Origin: Streptomyces cyanogenus
GTDB lineage: Bacteria > Actinomycetota > Actinomycetes > Streptomycetales > Streptomycetaceae
NCBI RefSeq assembly: GCF_017526105.1
Contig: NZ_CP071839.1
Coordinates: 4,580,001-4,644,000 of the forward strand
DNA length: 64,000 nucleotides
Direction: 5' to 3'
Under the pieces are notes generated by a model that made no database searches, had not been told where the DNA came from, and worked only from the letters and a program-made list of their open reading frames with translations. Positions 8,895-16,982 of this stretch are shown here, piece after piece; position 1 is the first letter of the stretch; each line of letters opens with the position of its first letter. Both the position numbers and the translations under genes were made by a program.

Positions 8895-8922
8895 GGCTGT
8901 GGAGAACCGTTTGTCCACAGCC
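8895..8922. promoter_or_regulatory. Inverted repeat built from two DnaA-box-like sequences
   Basis: GGCTGTGGA (8895-8903) and TCCACAGCC (8914-8922) form a perfect 9-bp inverted repeat with a 10-bp spacer. The right half contains a perfect DnaA box TTGTCCACA (8911-8919) and the left half the related TGTGGAGAA (8898-8906). It lies between bkdR and the PaaR-like box in the divergent promoter region. Confidence 0.55.
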
Positions 8923-8953
8923 TTGAGGTGCCTGTAGCCAAAATGTGCCGGCG

Positions 8954-8967
8954 ACCGAACAATCGGT
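8954..8967. promoter_or_regulatory. PaaR-like operator upstream of bkdA
   Basis: ACCGAACAATCGGT keeps both ACCG and CGGT half-sites of the paa operators, with CA instead of CG at the centre. It is 60 bp upstream of the bkdA start, the same distance seen at paaA and paaH. This suggests the TetR regulator also controls this bkd operon and possibly bkdR. Confidence 0.65.
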
Positions 8968-9027
8968 TGGTGAGGCGGGTCACAGCCGACACGCCTCCCG
9001 TAGCCGCTCCCACGAGGAGGTGCCGTC

Positions 9028-10182
9028 ATGACGGTTCTGGAGCAGCGGGGCGCGTACCGGCCATCGCCGCCGCCCGCCTGGCAGCCCCGTATGGACCCCG
9101 CGCCGCTGCTGCCCGACGCCGAGCCCTACCGCGTCCTCGGGACCGAGGCGGCCGGCAAGGCCGACCCCGGCCTGCTGCGCCGGCTGTACGCCCAGCTGGT
9201 GCGCGGCCGCCGCTACAACACGCAGGCCACCGCCCTGACCAAGCAGGGCAGGCTCGCCGTCTACCCGTCCAGCACCGGCCAGGAGGCCTGTGAGGTCGCC
9301 GCCGCCCTGGCCCTGGAGGAGCGCGACTGGCTCTTCCCCAGCTACCGCGACACGCTCGCCGTCGTCGCCCGGGGCGTGGACCCCGCCGAGGCGCTCACCC
9401 TGCTGCGCGGCGACTGGCACAGCGGCTACGACCCCTACGCCCACCGGGTGGCCCCGCTCAGCACCCCGCTCGCCACCCAGCTGCCGCACGCGGTCGGCCT
9501 CGCCCACGCCGCCCGCCTCAAGGGCGACGACGTGGTCACGCTCGCCATGGTCGGCGACGGCGGCACCAGCGAGGGTGACTTCCACGAGGCGCTGAACTTC
9601 GCCGCCGTCTGGCAGGCGCCGGTCGTCTTCCTGGTGCAGAACAACGGCTTCGCCATCTCCGTCCCGCTCGCCAAGCAGACCGCCGCGCCCTCCCTGGCCC
9701 ACAAGGCCGTCGGGTACGGCATGCCCGGCCGGCTGGTCGACGGCAACGACGCCGTGGCCGTGCACGAGGTCCTGAGCGACGCCGTACGGCACGCGCGCGC
9801 GGGCGGCGGGCCGACCCTGGTGGAGGCGGTGACGTACCGCATCGACGCCCACACCAACGCCGACGACGCCACCCGCTACCGCGAGGACGCCGAGGTCGCC
9901 GCCTGGCGCGCCCACGACCCGGTCCAGCTGCTGGAACGCGAACTCACCACCCGAGGACTGCTCGACGAGGCCGGGATCGAGGCCGCCCGGCAGGACGCCG
10001 AGACGATGGCCGCCGAACTGCGGGACCGCATGAACCAGGACCCCGAACTCGACCCCATGGACCTCTTCGACCACGTCTACGCCGAGACCACGGCGCAGCT
10101 GCGCGAACAGCGGGCCCTGCTGCGGGCCGAGCTGGAGGCCGAGCAGGAGCAGCACGGCGAGCAGGAAGGCGGCGCCCGATGA
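9028..10182 (+). CDS. bkdA: Branched-chain 2-oxoacid dehydrogenase E1 alpha
   Basis: The 384-residue E1 alpha subunit, with E1 beta, decarboxylates branched-chain 2-oxo acids and reductively acylates E2. The thiamine diphosphate motif GDGGTSEGD (176-184) ends in NN (205-206). The alpha-subunit signature YPSSTGQEACEV and the loop DAHTNADDATRY are also present. BKDH/PDH ambiguity exists for this family, but the divergent Lrp regulator and E2 partner favour BKDH. GAGGAGG lies 7 bp before the ATG. The stop overlaps the bkdB start. No E3 gene is nearby, so a shared lipoamide dehydrogenase is presumably used. Confidence 0.9.
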   Translation: MTVLEQRGAYRPSPPPAWQPRMDPAPLLPDAEPYRVLGTEAAGKADPGLLRRLYAQLVRGRRYNTQATALTKQGRLAVYPSSTGQEACEVAAALALEERDWLFPSYRDTLAVVARGVDPAEALTLLRGDWHSGYDPYAHRVAPLSTPLATQLPHAVGLAHAARLKGDDVVTLAMVGDGGTSEGDFHEALNFAAVWQAPVVFLVQNNGFAISVPLAKQTAAPSLAHKAVGYGMPGRLVDGNDAVAVHEVLSDAVRHARAGGGPTLVEAVTYRIDAHTNADDATRYREDAEVAAWRAHDPVQLLERELTTRGLLDEAGIEAARQDAETMAAELRDRMNQDPELDPMDLFDHVYAETTAQLREQRALLRAELEAEQEQHGEQEGGAR

Positions 10183-11183
10183 CCACCGTCGCCGTCAAGC
10201 CCGCCACCATGGCGCAGGCCCTCACGCGCGCGATGCGCGACGCGATGGCCGCCGATCCCACTGTGCACGTCATGGGTGAGGACGTCGGCACCCTCGGCGG
10301 GGTCTTCCGCGTCACCGACGGCCTCGCCAAGGAGTTCGGCGAGGACCGCTGCACCGACACTCCGCTCGCCGAGGCCGGCATCCTCGGCACCGCCGTCGGC
10401 ATGGCCATGTACGGCCTGCGGCCGGTGGTGGAGATGCAGTTCGACGCCTTCGCCTACCCGGCGTTCGAGCAGCTGATCAGCCATGTCTCCCGGATGCGCA
10501 ACCGCACGCGGGGCCGGATGCCCCTGCCGATCACCGTCCGCGTCCCCTACGGCGGCGGCATCGGCGGCGTCGAGCACCACAGCGACTCCTCCGAGGCCTA
10601 CTACATGGCGACGCCGGGTCTGCACGTCGTCACCCCGGCCACCGTCGCCGACGCCTACGGACTGCTGCGCCAGGCCATCGCCTCGGACGACCCGGTCGTC
10701 TTCCTCGAACCCAAGCGGCTGTACTGGTCGAAGGACACCTGGAACCCCGAGCAGCCGACGGACGTCGAGCCCATCGGCCGCGCGGTGGTGCGCCGGCCCG
10801 GCAGCACCGCCACGCTCATCACCTACGGCCCCTCGCTGCCGGTCTGCCTGGAAGCCGCCGAGGCCGCCCGGGCCGAGGGCTGGGACCTGGAGGTCGTCGA
10901 CCTGCGCTCCCTCGTGCCGTTCGACGACGAGACGGTCTGCGCGGCCGTCCGGCGCACCGGCCGCGCCGTCGTCGTCCACGAGTCCACCGGCTTCGGCGGG
11001 CCGGGCGGCGAGATCGCGGCCCGCATCACCGAGCGCTGCTTCCACCACCTGGAGGCGCCGGTGCTGCGCGTGGCCGGCTTCGACATCCCGTACCCGCCGC
11101 CCATGCTGGAGCGGCACCACCTGCCCGGCGTCGACCGCATCCTGGACGCCGTGGCCCGGCTGCAGTGGGAGGCCGAGGGCTGA
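10179..11183 (+). CDS. bkdB: Branched-chain 2-oxoacid dehydrogenase E1 beta
   Basis: The 334-residue E1 beta subunit forms the alpha2beta2 decarboxylase with bkdA. Characteristic stretches are VMGEDVGTLGGVFRVTDGL, DTPLAEAGILGTAVGMA, VPYGGGIGGVEHHSDS and the C-terminal transketolase segment with VVHESTGFGGPGGEIAARI. Both the pyrimidine-binding and C-terminal domains are complete. ATGA overlap with bkdA and a one-base stop/start overlap with bkdC (TGATG) show strict coupling. It is closely similar to the second E1 beta at 24072. Confidence 0.92.
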   Translation: MTTVAVKPATMAQALTRAMRDAMAADPTVHVMGEDVGTLGGVFRVTDGLAKEFGEDRCTDTPLAEAGILGTAVGMAMYGLRPVVEMQFDAFAYPAFEQLISHVSRMRNRTRGRMPLPITVRVPYGGGIGGVEHHSDSSEAYYMATPGLHVVTPATVADAYGLLRQAIASDDPVVFLEPKRLYWSKDTWNPEQPTDVEPIGRAVVRRPGSTATLITYGPSLPVCLEAAEAARAEGWDLEVVDLRSLVPFDDETVCAAVRRTGRAVVVHESTGFGGPGGEIAARITERCFHHLEAPVLRVAGFDIPYPPPMLERHHLPGVDRILDAVARLQWEAEG

Positions 11184-12532
11184 TGGCTCAGGTGCTGGAG
11201 TTCAAGCTGCCCGACCTCGGCGAGGGGCTCACCGAGGCGGAGATCGTCCGCTGGCTGGTCAAGGTCGGCGACGTGGTCGCCGTCGACCAGCCGGTGGTCG
11301 AGGTGGAGACGGCCAAGGCGATGGTCGAGGTGCCCTGCCCCTACGGCGGCGTGGTCACCGCACGCTTCGGCGAGGAGGGCACCGAACTGCCCGTCGGCGC
11401 CCCGCTGCTGACGGTCGCCGTCGGCGAACCGGCGGCTGAGCCGGAGGGCTCCGGCAACGTCCTGGTGGGCTACGGCACCCAGGCCCCGGCGGCCCGCAGG
11501 CGGAGGGTACGGACAGGCACGGCCGGCGTCGACGGGCAGGCGCTGCGGCCCGGGACCGCTCCGGTGGCACCCCCCGCGCCCGTCTCCACGCCCGTGCCCG
11601 CGCCCGCCTCCGTGCCGGCGCCGGTGCCCGCGCCCGCCGAGGGACCGGTCCCCGTGATCTCCCCGCTCGTGCGCAAGCTCGCCCGGGACAACGGCGTCGA
11701 CCTGCGGCAGCTGGCCGGCTCCGGGCCGGACGGACTCATCCTGCGCGCCGACGTCGAGAACGCGCTGCGGGCGCAGGCCGCGAAGACGAGCACGGCCGAG
11801 GAACCGGCGGTACAGACCCCTGCGCCGGCACCCCGGGCCGGGGCCGGTGTGCGGATCCCGCTCAAGGGTGTCCGCGGTGCGGTCGCCGACAAGCTCTCCC
11901 GCAGCCGCCGGGAGATCCCGGACGCCACCTGCTGGGTCGACGCCGACGCGACGGAACTGATGCGCGCGCGGACGGCGATGAACGCGGCCGGCGGCCCGAA
12001 GATCTCCCTGCTCGCGCTGCTCGCCCGTGTCTGCACGGCCGCCCTGGCCCGGTTCCCCGAGCTGAACTCCTACGTCGACACCGAGGCCCGCGAGGTCGTC
12101 CGGCTCGACCACGTCCACCTCGGGTTCGCCGCCCAGACCGAACGCGGCCTCGTCGTGCCGGTCGTCCGGGACGCCCACGCGCGCGACGCCGAGTCCCTGA
12201 CCGCCGAGTTCGCCCGGCTCACCGAGGCCGCCCGCGCGGGCACGCTCACGCCAGGGGAACTCACGGGCGGCACCTTCACGCTGAACAACTACGGCGTCTT
12301 CGGCGTCGACGGCTCCACCCCGATCATCAACCACCCCGAGGCGGCCATGCTCGGCGTCGGCCGCATCGTGCCCAAGCCGTGGGTGCACGAGGGCGAGCTG
12401 GCCGTCCGCCAGGTCGTCCAGCTCTCGCTCACCTTCGACCACCGGGTGTGCGACGGTGGCACGGCGGGCGGCTTCCTGCGCTACGTGGCGGACTGCGTGG
12501 AACAGCCGGCGGTGCTGCTGCGCACTCTGTGA
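11183..12532 (+). CDS. bkdC: Dihydrolipoamide acyltransferase E2
   Basis: The 449-residue E2 core protein has one lipoyl domain (lipoylated K45 in VETAKAMVEV), a Pro/Ala linker, a peripheral subunit-binding domain (about 165-205, PLVRKLARDNGVDLRQL) and a catalytic acyltransferase domain ending with the active-site motif FDHRVCDGG. It transfers acyl groups from lipoamide to CoA. The ATG at 11183 shares a base with the bkdB stop codon. It is the last gene of the operon; I see no clear hairpin in the 100 bp that follow. Confidence 0.92.
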   Translation: MAQVLEFKLPDLGEGLTEAEIVRWLVKVGDVVAVDQPVVEVETAKAMVEVPCPYGGVVTARFGEEGTELPVGAPLLTVAVGEPAAEPEGSGNVLVGYGTQAPAARRRRVRTGTAGVDGQALRPGTAPVAPPAPVSTPVPAPASVPAPVPAPAEGPVPVISPLVRKLARDNGVDLRQLAGSGPDGLILRADVENALRAQAAKTSTAEEPAVQTPAPAPRAGAGVRIPLKGVRGAVADKLSRSRREIPDATCWVDADATELMRARTAMNAAGGPKISLLALLARVCTAALARFPELNSYVDTEAREVVRLDHVHLGFAAQTERGLVVPVVRDAHARDAESLTAEFARLTEAARAGTLTPGELTGGTFTLNNYGVFGVDGSTPIINHPEAAMLGVGRIVPKPWVHEGELAVRQVVQLSLTFDHRVCDGGTAGGFLRYVADCVEQPAVLLRTL

Positions 12533-12632
12533 AGCACCCTGGCGACGACCGGCGCCCGCTGCGAGATCATCGTGCGCACCGTGTGACCTACGCCAGGTCC
12601 GGAAGGAGAACGGGGCAGGACATACTCGGGGG

Positions 12633-13538
12633 GTGACCGACAACGCCCCCGCCGGGCCCGCCGAGCCGTACGACGCCGTCGTGCTGGCCGGCGGTGCCGC
12701 CCGCCGGCTCGGCGGGGCCGACAAGCCCGCCGTCCGGGTCGGGGGCCGCACGCTGCTCGACCGGGTGCTCGCGGCCTGCGCGGACGCCCGGACGACCGTC
12801 GTCGTGGCCGCGCCCCGGCCCACCGCCCGCCCGGTGCGCTGGGCGCGCGAGGAGCCGCCCGGTGGCGGACCGGTCGCCGCGCTGGAGGCCGGCCTGCGCC
12901 TCACCGCGGCCGCGTACACCGTCGTCCTCTCCGCCGACCTGCCCTTCCTCGAAGAGTCCACGCTGTCGCGCCTGCTGACCGTCCTTCGGGACACCGGTGC
13001 GGACGGTGTGCTGCTCACCGACGCCGACGGCCGCGACCAGCCGCTCGTGGCCGCCTACCGCACCGCCGCCCTGCGCCGCGAGCTGGCCGCCCTCGCCACC
13101 GCGCACGGCGGTCTCACCGGGCTGCCCCTGCGCCGGCTGACGGGTGCCCTCCGCCTCACCCGCGTCCCGGACCCGCTCGCGTCCTTCGACTGCGACACCT
13201 GGGACGACATCGCCGACGCCAGGGCACGGATCAGGGAGCATGGGCACGTGTTGGATGAATGGATCTCCGCAGTCAAGGACGAGCTGGGCATCGACCTGGA
13301 CGTCGACACCGGCGTCCTGCTCGACCTGGCCCGGGACGCCGCACACGGTGTGGCCCGCCCCGCGGCCCCGCTGACCACCTTCCTCGTCGGCTATGCCGCG
13401 GCCCAGGGCGAGGGCGGCCCCGAGGCCGTCGCCGAGGCCGCCCGCAGGGCCGCCGCGCTGGCGCTGCGCTGGGCGGAGGAGAGCGACGGGGGCACGGACG
13501 GGAGCAGCGGGGGCCCGAGCGCCCCGGACGCCGGATGA
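12633..13538 (+). CDS. MobA-like NTP transferase fused to a DUF6457 domain
   Basis: The 301-residue protein has two parts. Residues about 12-190 form a MobA-type nucleotidyltransferase with the P-loop-like LAGGAARRLGGADKPAV, which in the family loads GTP or CTP onto molybdopterin. Residues about 205-280 (LDEWISAVKDELGIDLDVD onward) match the small DUF6457 domain seen in actinobacteria. The GTG at 12633 follows a G-rich stretch. The stop overlaps moeA (ATGA), so it belongs to a molybdenum cofactor operon. The fusion suggests the DUF6457 part assists molybdopterin nucleotide transfer, which is inference. Confidence 0.85.
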   Translation: MTDNAPAGPAEPYDAVVLAGGAARRLGGADKPAVRVGGRTLLDRVLAACADARTTVVVAAPRPTARPVRWAREEPPGGGPVAALEAGLRLTAAAYTVVLSADLPFLEESTLSRLLTVLRDTGADGVLLTDADGRDQPLVAAYRTAALRRELAALATAHGGLTGLPLRRLTGALRLTRVPDPLASFDCDTWDDIADARARIREHGHVLDEWISAVKDELGIDLDVDTGVLLDLARDAAHGVARPAAPLTTFLVGYAAAQGEGGPEAVAEAARRAAALALRWAEESDGGTDGSSGGPSAPDAG

Positions 13539-14923
13539 CCGCCCCCGGCATCCGGGCCGAGGCGCCCGCCGAAGACACCGACGACCTCGATGTCGAGGAG
13601 GCGCTGGCGCTGGTGAGGGATGCCCACAAGGAGACCCGGGACGACGGCCCGCACGACGGCAGCACGGGACGGACGTCCGACCGGGCCGCCCGGAAGCCCG
13701 GCGAGCGGCCCGCCGAACGGCACCGGGCCACCCCCTGGCCCCGGGCCCGCGAGATCGCTGCCCGCGCCGCGCGCTCCCGTGCCCGGCGGGCCCCCGTCTC
13801 CGTGCCGCTCGGCGAGGCCCTCGGACTGGCCCTGGCCGCGCCGCTCGACGCGCTCACCGACCTGCCCTCCTTCGACACCTCCGCGATGGACGGCTGGGCT
13901 GTCGCCGGACCCGGCCCCTGGCAGGTGCGGGAGGAGGGCGTGCTCGCCGGGCACGCGCAGCCGGAGCCGCTCACCGACGGTGAGGCGGTCCGTATCGCCA
14001 CCGGCGCCCGTATCCCCACCGACACCACCGCCGTGCTGCGCACCGAGCACGGCCGGATCGACGCCCAGGGCCGTCTGCACACCACCCGGGAGATGCACCA
14101 CGGCCAGGACATCCGCCCCCGCGGCCAGGAGTGCCGCAGCGGGGACCAGTTGCTGCCCGTCGGCACCCTGGTCACCCCCGCCGTCCTGGGCCTGGCCGCG
14201 GCGGCCGGCTACGACACGGTCACCGTCGTGCCCCGGCCCCGCGCCGAAGTCCTGATCCTGGGCGACGAGTTGCTGACCGAGGGGCTGCCGCACGACGGGC
14301 TGATCAGGGATGCCCTCGGCCCCATGCTGCCGCCGTGGCTGCGCGCGCTCGGCGCCGACGTCATCGCCGTACACCGGATCGGCGACGACGCCCGGGCGCT
14401 CCACAAGGCCGTCACCCGCTCCGCGGCCGACCTCATCATCACCACGGGCGGCACCGCGTCCGGACCGGTCGACCACGTCCACCCGGTCCTGGACCGCGTC
14501 GGCGCGGATCTCCTCGTCGACGGCGTCAAGGTGCGCCCCGGCCACCCCATGCTGCTGGCCCGGACCAAGGACCACCAGCACCTCGTAGGCCTGCCCGGCA
14601 ACCCGCTGGCGGCCGTCTCCGGGCTGCTCACCCTCGCCGAACCGCTGCTGCGGACCCTCGCCGCCCACCCCGCGCCCGAGCCGTACACCCTGCCGCTCCG
14701 GGACGCGGCGCAGGGACACCCGCACGACACCCGGCTCATCCCCGTGGTGCTGCGCGGCGACCATGCGGTGCCGCTGCACTACAACGGCCCGGCCATGCTC
14801 CGGGGCATCGCCGCCGCCGACGCGCTGGCCGTCGTACCCCCGGGAGGGGCCCGGCAGGGCGAGGAGACGGAGCTGCTGGACCTGCCGTGGGCGACCGCCG
14901 GGATCGGGGTGTGTTTCACGTGA
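13535..14923 (+). CDS. moeA: MoeA, molybdopterin molybdenumtransferase
   Basis: The 462-residue enzyme inserts molybdate into adenylylated molybdopterin. MoeA features seen are LPSFDTSAMDGWAV, the EVLILGDELL and IITTGGTASGPVDHV segments of the MPT-binding domain, and GLPGNPLAAVSGLL. The first 70 residues are a charged, probably disordered extension absent from E. coli MoeA. The start overlaps the MobA-DUF6457 stop (ATGA). The final codons TTC ACG TGA lie inside the parS palindrome, so the C-terminus is constrained by that site. Confidence 0.92.
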   Translation: MTAPGIRAEAPAEDTDDLDVEEALALVRDAHKETRDDGPHDGSTGRTSDRAARKPGERPAERHRATPWPRAREIAARAARSRARRAPVSVPLGEALGLALAAPLDALTDLPSFDTSAMDGWAVAGPGPWQVREEGVLAGHAQPEPLTDGEAVRIATGARIPTDTTAVLRTEHGRIDAQGRLHTTREMHHGQDIRPRGQECRSGDQLLPVGTLVTPAVLGLAAAAGYDTVTVVPRPRAEVLILGDELLTEGLPHDGLIRDALGPMLPPWLRALGADVIAVHRIGDDARALHKAVTRSAADLIITTGGTASGPVDHVHPVLDRVGADLLVDGVKVRPGHPMLLARTKDHQHLVGLPGNPLAAVSGLLTLAEPLLRTLAAHPAPEPYTLPLRDAAQGHPHDTRLIPVVLRGDHAVPLHYNGPAMLRGIAAADALAVVPPGGARQGEETELLDLPWATAGIGVCFT

Positions 14924-14926
14924 AAC
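14913..14926. promoter_or_regulatory. parS centromere site (ParB binding)
   Basis: GTTTCACGTGAAAC is a perfect 14-bp palindrome identical to the Streptomyces parS consensus. ParB loads and spreads from such sites, which cluster around oriC and organise sporulation-time chromosome segregation. Here it overlaps the last codons and stop of moeA. Confidence 0.93.
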
Positions 14927-15061
14927 GTCCGTGCCATGGGGCCATCGCCCGCCGGGCGGGCGAACATCCCGTCGTCCGCGCCGCCCCCGGCGCCCAGGTC
15001 ACCCTCGACACCCACCCCCTGCCCGGCGGGTGAGCCGCCCTCCGGGAGTAGCGTCACCGGC

Positions 15062-16042
15062 ATGCATGCGATCACGATTCCCGAACCTGGTGATCCCGAG
15101 GCGCTGGTGTGGGACGAGGTCCCCGATCCGGTGCCCGGCGAGGGCGAGGTGCTGGTCGAGGTGGTGGCCAGCGCCGTCAACCGCGCCGACATCCTGCAGC
15201 GTCAGGGCTTCTACGATCCGCCGCCCGGCGCCTCCCCCTACCCCGGCCTGGAGTGCTCCGGCAGGATCGCCGCGCTCGGCCCCGGCGTCTCCGGCTGGGC
15301 CGTCGGCGACCCGGTGTGCGCACTGCTCGCGGGCGGCGGCTACGCCGAGAAGGTCGCCGTACCGGCCGGGCAGCTGCTGCCCGTGCCCGAGGGCGTCGAC
15401 CTGACCCGGGCTGCGGCACTGCCCGAGGTCGTCTCCACCGTCTGGTCCAACGTGTTCATGGTCGCCCACCTGCGCCCCGGCGAGACGCTGCTGGTGCACG
15501 GCGGTTCCAGCGGGATCGGCACCATGGCGATCCAGCTGGCCAAGGCCGTCGGCGCCAAGGTCGCGGTGACCGCCGGCACCAAGGAGAAGCTGGACCGCTG
15601 CGCCGAGCTGGGCGCGGACGTGCTCATCAACTACCGCGAGCAGGACTTCGTCGCCGAGATCCGGCAGGCCACCGGCGGCGCAGGAGCCGACGTCATCCTC
15701 GACAACATGGGCGCCAAGTACCTGGACCGCAACGTCCAGGCCCTCGCCGTCAACGGACGTCTCGCGATCATCGGCATGCAGGGCGGGGTGAAGGCCGAGC
15801 TGAACATCGGCACGCTGCTCGCCAAGCGTGCCGCGATCAGCGCGACCTCGCTGCGCGCCCGGCCGCTGGACGAGAAGGCGGCCATCGTCGCCGCCGTACG
15901 CGAGCACGTGTGGCCCCTGCTCGCCGCCGGGCACGTCCGCCCGGTCGTGGACCGCGAGGTGCCGATGCCGGAGGCGGCCGAGGCGCACCGGCTGGTGGAG
16001 GAGAGCGGCCACATCGGCAAGGTGCTGCTGGTCGTGCCGTAG
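15062..16042 (+). CDS. NAD(P)H:quinone oxidoreductase (zinc-free MDR family)
   Basis: The 326-residue medium-chain reductase is of the quinone oxidoreductase/PIG3 type. The N-terminal GroES-like domain begins MHAITIPEPGDPEALVW and has the family segment NRADILQRQGFYDPPPG. The Rossmann domain carries LVHGGSSGIGTMAIQLAKAVG. Zinc ligands are absent, as expected. It probably reduces quinones or enones using NADPH. The ATG at 15062 has a weak GGGAG about 13 bp upstream. The gene stands alone after the parS site. Confidence 0.88.
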   Translation: MHAITIPEPGDPEALVWDEVPDPVPGEGEVLVEVVASAVNRADILQRQGFYDPPPGASPYPGLECSGRIAALGPGVSGWAVGDPVCALLAGGGYAEKVAVPAGQLLPVPEGVDLTRAAALPEVVSTVWSNVFMVAHLRPGETLLVHGGSSGIGTMAIQLAKAVGAKVAVTAGTKEKLDRCAELGADVLINYREQDFVAEIRQATGGAGADVILDNMGAKYLDRNVQALAVNGRLAIIGMQGGVKAELNIGTLLAKRAAISATSLRARPLDEKAAIVAAVREHVWPLLAAGHVRPVVDREVPMPEAAEAHRLVEESGHIGKVLLVVP

Positions 16043-16060
16043 CGGCGGGGGCGGTGCCGG

Positions 16061-16807
16061 TCAGTTCCGGCGCAGTCGCAGACCCAGCAGGGCCAGGCCC
16101 AGCCCCAGTCCGATGAGGACCAGGCCGCTGCCCAGCGGCAGGAGTCGCAGGACCGGCTCGGTGGCGGCCTCGCCCTGCGGGGCCGCCTGCCGGACGGGCT
16201 GCTCCGGGCGCCCGGCCGGGGCGGAACCGGCCTCCTGCGGAGACGAGGAGGCGCTCGGTATCTGTGCCGTCTCCGCCTGCTCGGGTTCCGCCTGCTCCTC
16301 CTGGTCTTCCGGCTGCGCGACGGGGGTGGCGAGCGGAGGGTCGTCGTCGCCCTCCACCTCGGTCGCGGGCCCGTCCGGCCGGCCCGGCCGCATCCGCCCC
16401 TCACCGGCCCGGCTGCCCGCCCGGGACGGTTCGACGGAGGCGAGCCGGCGATAGGGATGGACGGACGCCGAGGCGGAGTCGGACGGCCGGGGGACGGCGG
16501 CGGGCGCGTCCTGGTGCGCGGAGGGAACCGGGCCGGCATGCGCCCCGGCCGGGCCGTCGCGGCCCGGCGGTCCCTGCTCCGGGTGGCCGCGGTCGTCAGT
16601 GCTGTGCCGCGCGGCCGCGGCCTCGCGGGCGGTGTCCTCCGCGGACCGCAGCTCCTCGCGGTGCCCCGTGACGGAGAGGCGGACGGAGGCGGCGCGGACG
16701 GGCGTACCGCCGTACGCGACGGCGGTGCCGTACGCCGGCAGTGCCGCCGCCGTGAGGACGACCAGCGGCCGGAGCCGGCGGAGCGTGCATCGCAGGCGTG
16801 GAGTCAC
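16061..16807 (-). CDS. Exported membrane-anchored protein of unknown function
   Basis: The 248-residue protein has an Arg-rich signal peptide (about 1-30), a long Pro/Ala/Glu-rich disordered middle and a C-terminal hydrophobic helix (about 222-244, LPLGSGLVLIGLGLGLALLGL) followed by RLRRN. The layout resembles a surface protein tethered by its C-terminus, but no LPxTG sortase motif is present. I chose the GTG at 16807 because GGAGG lies 8 bp upstream and it gives a proper signal peptide. I do not recognise the family. Confidence 0.65.
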   Translation of the reverse strand: MTPRLRCTLRRLRPLVVLTAAALPAYGTAVAYGGTPVRAASVRLSVTGHREELRSAEDTAREAAAARHSTDDRGHPEQGPPGRDGPAGAHAGPVPSAHQDAPAAVPRPSDSASASVHPYRRLASVEPSRAGSRAGEGRMRPGRPDGPATEVEGDDDPPLATPVAQPEDQEEQAEPEQAETAQIPSASSSPQEAGSAPAGRPEQPVRQAAPQGEAATEPVLRLLPLGSGLVLIGLGLGLALLGLRLRRN

Positions 16808-16982
16808 GTCGGTGACCTCCCGGAGCCCAGGTTGTCGTGACCTATGGAAAACCGACGGGAACAAGCCTCACATTCCATGGTTGAAAGGGCATTCCGGATT
16901 GCTCCGTCGGGTCTAAACGGTGGATCAGTCCCATGAGGGGGCAGGACGGTGATGAGGTGTTGGCGTGCGAGAGAATGGCGGC

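Noticed and set aside
1151..8922. Replication origin
   Set aside because: Only a few scattered DnaA boxes; oriC in Streptomyces has a dense cluster beside dnaA, which is not in the window.
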